Below the pieces are notes generated by a model. The model saw only the letters and a program-made list of their open reading frames with translations. It did not search any database and had not been told where the DNA came from. Shown here one piece after another: positions 16,809-22,198 of a stretch of DNA of 22,198 bases; the first letter of the stretch is position 1; the number at the start of each line of letters is the position of its first letter. This stretch comes from Candidatus Gastranaerophilales bacterium (GTDB lineage Bacteria > Cyanobacteriota > Vampirovibrionia > Gastranaerophilales > Gastranaerophilaceae), in assembly GCA_900768915.1 (NCBI GenBank), contig CAAGEQ010000015.1, positions 1 to 22,198 on the forward strand, given 5' to 3'. Position numbers and translations under genes: made by a program.

Positions 16809-16875
16809 ATGCCGGAAGGGTAAATTAAAGAAATTAGATAATATAATATGTTTATGTTTTAGTTTTGTCCGGCAT
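16809..16875 (-). terminator. Long-loop inverted repeat after the BFN gene, possible terminator
   Basis: The arms ATGCCGGA (16809-16816) and TCCGGCAT (16868-16875) are perfect 8-bp complements separated by 51 bases of AT-rich DNA. On the minus strand the structure begins a few bases after the BFN gene stop and is followed by TTATTTTTTTG, as in a terminator. The 51-base loop is unusually long. A small RNA or an insertion into an older hairpin are alternatives. Confidence 0.45.
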
Positions 16876-16880
16876 AAAAT

Positions 16881-17387
16881 TTATTGATCTGATTCTTTAT
16901 GTTTATCAATTAATTTTTCGAAATCAGATGGTTTAATACTTTGAATAAAATCTTTAAATTCTTCTGCTTCTTCTTCATCTCTTGCAGAATCAGTAGAAAC
17001 AGCACCGTTCATAAGAACATTTGCAGTAACTAAGATTGGTGCATCTGCTCTCATTGCAACTGCAATAGCATCAGATGGTCGAGAATCAATAGTGATTTCT
17101 TTTTCACCATTAGTTAAAAATATCGTTGCATAATACGTTTCTTTTTCGACATCATTAATTTCAACTCTATCAACAGAATAACCAGTTTGTTTAACAATAT
17201 CTACAATCAAATCATGAGTCATTGGCCTAGTAACTGAAAGTTTTTCAATTTTACGAATAATAGCACTAGCCTCTGCTGAACCAATCCATATTGGTAAAGC
17301 ACGTCTATTATCTAAATCATGTAATACAACAATTGGAGAACCTGTCCTTGTATCAAGGGCAATACCCATAACTTTCATTTCTATCAT
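16881..17387 (-). CDS. BFN/DUF151-family bifunctional nuclease domain protein
   Basis: A 168-residue member of the family named for the plant bifunctional nucleases and represented structurally by Thermotoga TM0160. The core is present: an N-terminal GIALDTRTGSPIVVLHD, the LPIWIGSAEASAI motif, and the family-defining DSRPSDAIAVAMR. The C-terminal 30 residues are acidic and helical. DNase/RNase activity is reported for plant members; in bacteria the role is not settled. The start is the ATG at 17387 with GAGGAG ten bases upstream; the open frame extends 15 codons further into the ruvB spacer without family similarity. It follows ruvB by 54 bases on the same strand, so co-transcription is likely. 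Confidence 0.88.
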   Translation of the reverse strand: MIEMKVMGIALDTRTGSPIVVLHDLDNRRALPIWIGSAEASAIIRKIEKLSVTRPMTHDLIVDIVKQTGYSVDRVEINDVEKETYYATIFLTNGEKEITIDSRPSDAIAVAMRADAPILVTANVLMNGAVSTDSARDEEEAEEFKDFIQSIKPSDFEKLIDKHKESDQ

Positions 17388-17441
17388 TCTAAAATGACTC
17401 CTCAAGTACTTTGTCCAACTATTATAACACAAATAAAATTT

Positions 17442-18512
17442 TTAAAACAAGGTTTGTTGCATAGAATCTATTTTTTTACCCAAATGTCTATAACCCTCGG
17501 GGGAAACTTTTCTTCCTCTTGGGGTACGTTGTAACAAACCTGATTGCAACAAATATGGTTCACAAACATCTTCTAACGTTCTAACGTCTTCACTTAATGC
17601 TGCAGCGATGGTTTCAATACCGACTGGTCCACCATCATATTTATCAATTATCAAATTTAACATCGCTCTATCAGTTGTGTCTAGCCCGAATTCATCAATC
17701 TTTAAAATATCCAATGAACTATTTGCAACTTCATCTGTTATAACACCATCAAATTTAATCAATGCAAAATCAGCAACTCTTTTTACTAATCTATTAGCAA
17801 TACGAGGAGTACCACGAGAACGCATTGCAATCGCTTTAGCACCATCTTCTGTGATTTTTATATCAAGAATACCTGCTGTACGTTTTATCACCTGAGAAAG
17901 TTCTTCTACCGTATAAAACTGTAATCTGTAAATAATACCAAATCTATCTCTCAACGGACCAGACAATTCACCGGCTTTTGTAGTTGCACCAATCAACGTA
18001 AACTTCGGTAATGGTACACGCAAAGTTTTTACAGTTTGAGATTTTCCTGTTGTCATATCTAACGAAAAATCTTCCATTGCTGGATATAAAATTTCTTCTG
18101 CAACTTTATTCAAACGGTGTATTTCATCAATGAATAGAATTTCACCGCCTTTTAATGACATTAAAATACCAATTATATCACGTGGTCTTTCCAAAGATGG
18201 AGCAGATGTAATCTTTATATCAGCACCCATTTGTTCGGCTATAACTCCAGCCAATGTTGTTTTTCCTAAACCTGGAGGTCCATAAAACAACAAATGATCT
18301 AATGGTTTTTCACGCAACTTCGCTGCCTCAATCGAAATCTTTAAAGTTTCTTTTAAAGTAGTTTGTCCGATATAATCATCAAAATTCTTTGGTCTAATTG
18401 TATTTTCAAAAGTCTTATCATATTCAATAGATTCTGTTTTTACTATTGGATTTTTCTTAACAGAATTTGAATTACTTTTTTTGAAATCATTATCATCAGA
18501 AATTATAGCCAT
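17442..18512 (-). CDS. ruvB: Holliday junction branch migration ATPase RuvB
   Basis: A hexameric AAA+ motor that drives branch migration with RuvA and feeds junctions to RuvC. The protein is 356 residues. Walker A GPPGLGKT is at residues 78-85, Walker B Asp129-Glu130 in LFIDEIH, sensor 1 in LIGATTKAGELS, and the arginine finger in LRDRFG. The C-terminal winged helix ends with LLQRTPRGRKVSPEGYRHLG. The first 30 residues are a family-typical variable extension, Asn/Ser/Lys-rich. ruvA and ruvC are not in the window. The start is the ATG at 18512, with no Shine-Dalgarno and TATAAT six bases upstream; a TTG at 18518 is less likely. A 16-bp palindrome overlaps the -10 box by one base. Confidence 0.96.
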   Translation of the reverse strand: MAIISDDNDFKKSNSNSVKKNPIVKTESIEYDKTFENTIRPKNFDDYIGQTTLKETLKISIEAAKLREKPLDHLLFYGPPGLGKTTLAGVIAEQMGADIKITSAPSLERPRDIIGILMSLKGGEILFIDEIHRLNKVAEEILYPAMEDFSLDMTTGKSQTVKTLRVPLPKFTLIGATTKAGELSGPLRDRFGIIYRLQFYTVEELSQVIKRTAGILDIKITEDGAKAIAMRSRGTPRIANRLVKRVADFALIKFDGVITDEVANSSLDILKIDEFGLDTTDRAMLNLIIDKYDGGPVGIETIAAALSEDVRTLEDVCEPYLLQSGLLQRTPRGRKVSPEGYRHLGKKIDSMQQTLF

Positions 18513-18518
18513 ATTCAA

Positions 18519-18539
18519 ATTATATCATAATATTATGAT
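18519..18539 (-). promoter_or_regulatory. -10 box and 16-bp perfect palindrome upstream of ruvB
   Basis: On the minus strand TATAAT (complement at 18519-18524) lies six bases before the ruvB ATG. The sequence ATCATAATATTATGAT at 18524-18539 is a perfect palindrome sitting exactly where the spacer of a promoter would be. It could be an operator. As it directly follows the stop of the upstream gene it could instead be a weak AT-only hairpin. No convincing -35 hexamer is seen. Confidence 0.35.
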
Positions 18540-19432
18540 TATACTATACCGTCGACTATATCACCAAGATTATCACCAATATTACCTAGTGCATCACCTA
18601 ATGTGTCACCTAAACCCTCTGTAAAATTCGTAAATGTATCACCAAAACCTTCACCTAAATTATGAAGTGAATCGCTTATACTTTCGCCCCAATTACTTAA
18701 GTTTTCACCAAATCCACTAAAGAATCCTGATTCCTCTGGTATAACATTAGGTTTTATATTTTCAGTAACACTTTCCATTGCACCTTTTAAACCAGAGCCA
18801 CCATGAAACAATATATCATCTAATATGATTGCATCTGTTACATCATCAATAGTGTCCACAGTTCTATCAAATACACCTTCTTTTGAATCACGTCTTTTTT
18901 GTTGAAAATCGAAAGGATTTGTTTTTTGTGATTTGTTTTCAGTATTTATATTAGAACGGCGTTCTAAAATATTACCACTTTCATCAATAACAACTATATC
19001 ATTAGATTTATTTCGTCTTGAAGTATTTGTTGACTTCTTTGGTGGAATGTAAACTACTTCAGCATTTACAACCTCTGAAACATTTTCTTTACCTTGTGAT
19101 AAAGTTTCCTTTAATGTTTCAGCAGTTCTTTCTAAATTTTCAGTTTCTGCATTATGCATATCAGGCTTAATATCTGGTTTACTATGTTCTGCTTGTGAAG
19201 TAGCCTTTTTCAAACCTTTCAAAATTGATTTGCCTTTATAAAGACCAACACCTACTAATGCAACACCAGCCAATGCTAATGCAACTTTTTTATAATTAAT
19301 CTTTTTAGATTTTTCCTCTGTTATTGTTCGAGGCTGAACACTTTCTTTCGGTTGCTGTACAGAATTAGCCGTATTAACTGAATTATTACTTTTGTATGAT
19401 ATCGTATTTAAACTTAATGGTGCTAATCTCAT
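18539..19432 (-). CDS. Hypothetical membrane-anchored protein with acidic Gly-rich amphipathic tail
   Basis: A 297-residue protein with no recognised family. The N-terminus MRLAPLSLNTISYKSNN is the kind of short leader common in hypothetical proteins of this bacterial group. One hydrophobic segment (VALALAGVALVGVGLYKG) spans about residues 50-66 and is flanked by lysines. A long charged, low-complexity linker follows to about residue 230. The last 64 residues (234-297) are an acidic Gly-rich repeat with a hydrophobic residue every three or four positions, for example LGDTLGDALGNIGDNLGDI, suggesting an amphipathic helix or membrane-active tail. The start is the ATG at 19432 with GGAAGG ten bases upstream; the open frame extends 28 codons further, without support. 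It ends 27 bases before the ruvB ATG. Confidence 0.7.
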   Translation of the reverse strand: MRLAPLSLNTISYKSNNSVNTANSVQQPKESVQPRTITEEKSKKINYKKVALALAGVALVGVGLYKGKSILKGLKKATSQAEHSKPDIKPDMHNAETENLERTAETLKETLSQGKENVSEVVNAEVVYIPPKKSTNTSRRNKSNDIVVIDESGNILERRSNINTENKSQKTNPFDFQQKRRDSKEGVFDRTVDTIDDVTDAIILDDILFHGGSGLKGAMESVTENIKPNVIPEESGFFSGFGENLSNWGESISDSLHNLGEGFGDTFTNFTEGLGDTLGDALGNIGDNLGDIVDGIV

Positions 19433-19501
19433 ATATAATTTACCTTCCCATTTATATAATACCTGTAAAAAATATAATTGCTTATTTTTCACATCAATGT
19501 A

Positions 19502-19542
19502 ACAAAAAAAACACAAAAACAGTCGATATTTCTATCGACTGT
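19502..19542 (-). terminator. Rho-independent terminator of hppA
   Basis: A perfect 10-bp stem, ACAGTCGATA (19519-19528) with TATCGACTGT (19533-19542), closes a 4-base loop. On the minus strand it is followed by TTTTTGTGTTTTTTTT. It begins 27 bases after the hppA stop and separates hppA from the next gene. Confidence 0.9.
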
Positions 19543-19568
19543 CTTTGCTTATAAGTTAATACTTATTC

Positions 19569-21995
19569 TTATTTTTCTTCTTCTTGTGGAATTCTCATTG
19601 CATAGAATGAACGAATAACGAACACTAAAGCAATGACTAAGAATACAAAACCTGCAATCTTAGCATATTCTCTAAATGCTGGAGCAATAGCAATTTCCAT
19701 CGCTAACAAACCAAATAATGTTGTAAATTTAATTATTGGGTTCATTGCAACTGAAGAAGTATCTTTGAATGGATCACCAACTGTATCACCAACAACAGTT
19801 GCTTCATGCAATGGTGTTCCTTTTTCGGCCATATCAACTTCAACGATTTTCTTTGCGTTATCCCAACAACCGCCGGCATTTGCCATAAATACTGCTTGGA
19901 ACAAACCAAATACAGCAATAGCAATTAGGTAACTTACAAAGAATGATACCGGAGCAGCATCATCAACAACAGGTGCTGATAAACAAGCCAATGCTAATGC
20001 AAATGTAAACAATGCAACGAAAATATTAACCATACCCTTTTGTGCGTATTGAGTACAAATCTTAACAACCTCTTTTGAGTTTGAAAGGTTTGCAGATTTA
20101 TCATCTTCTGCACCTAATTTGATATGATGTTTAATAAATTCAACTGCTCTGTATGCACCAGTAGTAACTGCTTGCATTGATGCACCTGAGAACCAATAAA
20201 TAACAGCACCACCAGCAATAAAGCCTAATAATGTGTATGGGTTCAACAAGTTCAAAATAAGTTCAGGTTTAATACCTAACACATTTTGAATAACCAATAT
20301 CAATGAGAAAATCATAGTTGTAGCACCAACAACAGCAGTACCAATTAAAACTGGTTTTGAAGTTGCTTTGAATGTGTTACCAGCACCATCATTTTCTTCT
20401 AAATATCTCTTAGCATTGTCAAAATCAGGTTTAAAACCATATTCATTTTCAATGCTTTGAGAAATGTCTGGCATTTCTTCAATTAAAGATAATTCATATA
20501 CTGATTGAGCATTATCAGTAACTGGACCATAACTATCAACAGCGATTGTAACAGGTCCCATACCTAAGAAACCAAATGCAACCAAACCAAAAGCAAATAC
20601 TGATGGATAAATCATAACTGCAGCTGGAATATATGTACTAGCATAATATGCAAGTCCCATTAAAAGAACAATAATGCCACCAATCCAAAAACCTGAGAAG
20701 TTACCTGAAACAATACCTGAAAGAATTGTTAAAGAAGAACCACCTTCTTTTGAAGCAGTAACAACTTCTTTTGTATGTTTTGCTTTTGGAGAAGTGAACA
20801 ATTTTGTTGCTTCTGGAATTAAAGCAGCACCCAATGTACCACAAGAAATAATTACTGATAAAATTAACCATAAATTATTTTCAAGTCCACCAAGTAATGC
20901 TTTACTTACACCAAATGTCATAATAATTGAGAATATTGATGTTAACCAAACAAGATTTGATAATGGTGCTTCAAAATCAAATTTTTCAGTTTTAGATGCA
21001 TACAATTTAGTAATTCCATTATTAACCCAGTACGCAATTACTGAAGTTAATATCATAAGGAATCTCATTGTAAATATCCAAGTTAATAATTGAACTTGAT
21101 GTTCAGCACCAACTACGGCTAACAAAATAAAACTTACAAGAGCAACACCCGTTACACCATAAGTTTCAAAACCATCTGCAGTTGGTCCAATTGAATCGCC
21201 TGCATTGTCACCAGTACAGTCAGCAATAACACCTGGGTTTCTTGGGTCATCTTCTTTGATACCAAATTGAATTTTCATCAAATCTGAGCCAATATCAGCA
21301 ATCTTTGTGAAAATACCACCAGCAACACGTAGTGCAGATGCACCCAAAGATTCACCGATAGCAAAACCAATAAAACAAGCACCTGCAATATTTCCAGGTA
21401 CAAACAATAAGATGATTAACATCATAATAAGTTCAACAGAAACCAATAAAACACCAATACTCATACCGGCATTAAGTGGAATATTCAAAATGTTTAAAGG
21501 TTTACCTTTTAGTGCAGTAAATGCTGTTCTTGAATTTGCTAAAGTATTCATTCTAATACCAAACCAAGCAACAGAATATGAACCTAAAATACCAATTACT
21601 GACCATCCTAAGATAATCAATACATTAGAAATAGTCATTTTTTCAAGTATTCCAAAATAGAATGCAATACATAAACCAATAAGAATTTCTAATGCTAATA
21701 AGAATTTACCTTGTTGTACAAGATAAGTCTTACAAGTTTCAAAAATTGTATTACCAACTTGAGCCATAGCATCATGAACACTGATTTTCTTAACTTTTAA
21801 GAATTCTACAAATCCAAAAATTACACCAACAACAGAAACCGCTAAACCTATCAATAATAGGTTGTAACTATCAATACTTGTAGATTTAATATTTGGAACA
21901 ACTAAATCAGCTTCACTAGCAAGAGTTGGTAAAGAAGCCATCAATAATGCAAAAATAGAGAGCATAATCTTTGGCAAAGAAGAATTTTTCTTCAT
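19569..21995 (-). CDS. hppA: Membrane-bound ion-translocating pyrophosphatase
   Basis: Hydrolyses pyrophosphate in the cytoplasmic membrane and exports H+ or Na+. The protein is 808 residues and has about 16 hydrophobic segments. Substrate and Mg sites are visible in EDDPRNPGVIADCTGDNAGD near residues 245-270, and in the C-terminal GGCWDNAKK and GDTVGDPFKDTSS. At the position deciding potassium dependence the sequence reads GNTFKATSK with Lys543; Lys here marks potassium-independent enzymes, Ala the dependent ones. The motif DSIGPTADGFETYG differs from the classical GMAADLFESY, suggesting a divergent mPPase branch; whether it moves H+, Na+ or both is unclear. The start is the ATG at 21995 with GGAGGG five bases upstream; the longer open frame is leader. 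The N-terminus resembles a signal sequence, as in some long mPPases. Confidence 0.95.
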   Translation of the reverse strand: MKKNSSLPKIMLSIFALLMASLPTLASEADLVVPNIKSTSIDSYNLLLIGLAVSVVGVIFGFVEFLKVKKISVHDAMAQVGNTIFETCKTYLVQQGKFLLALEILIGLCIAFYFGILEKMTISNVLIILGWSVIGILGSYSVAWFGIRMNTLANSRTAFTALKGKPLNILNIPLNAGMSIGVLLVSVELIMMLIILLFVPGNIAGACFIGFAIGESLGASALRVAGGIFTKIADIGSDLMKIQFGIKEDDPRNPGVIADCTGDNAGDSIGPTADGFETYGVTGVALVSFILLAVVGAEHQVQLLTWIFTMRFLMILTSVIAYWVNNGITKLYASKTEKFDFEAPLSNLVWLTSIFSIIMTFGVSKALLGGLENNLWLILSVIISCGTLGAALIPEATKLFTSPKAKHTKEVVTASKEGGSSLTILSGIVSGNFSGFWIGGIIVLLMGLAYYASTYIPAAVMIYPSVFAFGLVAFGFLGMGPVTIAVDSYGPVTDNAQSVYELSLIEEMPDISQSIENEYGFKPDFDNAKRYLEENDGAGNTFKATSKPVLIGTAVVGATTMIFSLILVIQNVLGIKPELILNLLNPYTLLGFIAGGAVIYWFSGASMQAVTTGAYRAVEFIKHHIKLGAEDDKSANLSNSKEVVKICTQYAQKGMVNIFVALFTFALALACLSAPVVDDAAPVSFFVSYLIAIAVFGLFQAVFMANAGGCWDNAKKIVEVDMAEKGTPLHEATVVGDTVGDPFKDTSSVAMNPIIKFTTLFGLLAMEIAIAPAFREYAKIAGFVFLVIALVFVIRSFYAMRIPQEEEK

Positions 21996-22026
21996 ATCGT
22001 CCCTCCTACTGTATAAACACATATAG

Positions 22027-22055
22027 ATTATATTAAATTTTTCAGAATAAATCAA
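22027..22055 (-). promoter_or_regulatory. Sigma-70-type promoter for hppA
   Basis: On the minus strand TTGATT (complement at 22050-22055) and a perfect TATAAT (complement at 22027-22032) are separated by 17 bases. The leader of about 25 bases contains the GGAGGG ribosome binding site. Confidence 0.7.
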
Positions 22056-22084
22056 TCATTTATTATAATGAAAATATCTTAAAT

Positions 22085-22117
22085 AAAAAAGAACTCTATT
22101 TTAAAGAGTTCTTTTTT
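22085..22117. terminator. Bidirectional-looking terminator upstream of hppA
   Basis: A 13-bp perfect stem (22085-22097 with 22105-22117) with GAACTCT core, A-run on the left and T-run on the right, loop of 7 bases. It lies 27 bases beyond the stop of the partial minus-strand gene at 22144 and should end that transcript before the hppA promoter. Confidence 0.85.
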
Positions 22118-22143
22118 TAGGATATATAACACGACTAGAGAAA

Positions 22144-22198
22144 TTAAGCGATGTATTGTAATTCTTCTTCGTGGTCTTGTTTGCCTCTACCTGCTAAA
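22144..22198 (-). CDS. C-terminal end of a gene running off the window
   Basis: The minus-strand frame reads LAGRGKQDHEEELQYIA and stops with TAA at 22144-22146. A terminator follows at the expected distance, which supports it as a real gene end. The GRG-x-x-D pattern recalls the C-terminus of tryptophan-synthase-beta-like PLP enzymes, but 17 residues are too few to name it. The rest lies outside the window. Confidence 0.55.
   Translation of the reverse strand, partial: LAGRGKQDHEEELQYIA

Noticed and set aside
19433..19516. 28-codon N-terminal extension of the Gly-tail protein
   Set aside because: It runs into the hppA terminator and lacks a ribosome binding site; the ATG at 19432 has one.
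20674..21660. Two plus-strand frames antisense to hppA
   Set aside because: They are Pro/Ile-rich complements of the hydrophobic hppA coding sequence with no start signals.
1..22198. CRISPR array, tRNA, rRNA, insertion sequence, prophage or defence cluster
   Set aside because: I saw no regularly spaced repeats, no cloverleaf-like or rRNA sequence, and no transposase, integrase or nuclease-toxin genes on either strand.

Overview
This is a low-GC bacterial chromosome segment with compact gene spacing and almost entirely housekeeping content. The cell envelope looks diderm: one product is a signal-peptide protein with a C-terminal aromatic beta-strand typical of outer-membrane barrels, and another is a very large RTX-type protein without a signal peptide, as expected for type I secretion. 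Low GC, a family of surface or hypothetical proteins rich in Asn, Ser and Lys, a BFN/DUF151 protein beside ruvB, and a cyanobacterial/Bacillus-length arginine-decarboxylase-type enzyme suggest a host-associated member of Gastranaerophilales (Vampirovibrionia, formerly Melainabacteria). That placement is an inference from style and gene set; no rRNA gene is present to fix it.

Layout. 1-249: repeat-rich intergenic DNA with three inverted repeats. 250-4786 (minus): gpmI (phosphoglycerate mutase) followed by a SNF2-family helicase, one likely operon with a good promoter. 4864-8070 (minus): a 1068-residue RTX protein. 8077-8366: spacer with inverted repeats and an orphan open frame. 8367-9770 (plus): Orn/Lys/Arg decarboxylase-family enzyme, converging with rnhA (minus) with one base between the stop codons. 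10425-11255 (plus): barrel-like outer-membrane protein. 11422-12231 (plus): fabI. 12351-13739 (plus): pgi. A bidirectional terminator then separates pgi from a minus-strand gene of unknown function (13799-15148) that carries a single in-frame TAA at codon 30. 15298-16743 (plus): a small exported protein and trxB. 16881-19432 (minus): a membrane-anchored hypothetical protein, ruvB and a BFN-family nuclease. 19569-21995 (minus): membrane pyrophosphatase hppA with promoter and terminator. 22144-22198 (minus): the last 17 codons of another gene.

How the genes relate. gpmI and pgi are glycolytic, fabI belongs to fatty acid synthesis, trxB to thiol redox, hppA recovers pyrophosphate energy as an ion gradient, and rnhA, ruvB and the SNF2 protein serve nucleic-acid metabolism. 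I do not see a coherent novel multi-gene system such as a defence island, biosynthetic cluster, CRISPR array or mobile element. The most interesting signals are the one-codon nonsense interruption of an otherwise intact 449-codon frame, a set of genes that lack a Shine-Dalgarno but have TATAAT 6-7 bases before the ATG (candidate leaderless transcripts), a duplicated helical module inside the RTX protein, and a 16-bp perfect palindrome abutting the ruvB -10 box.
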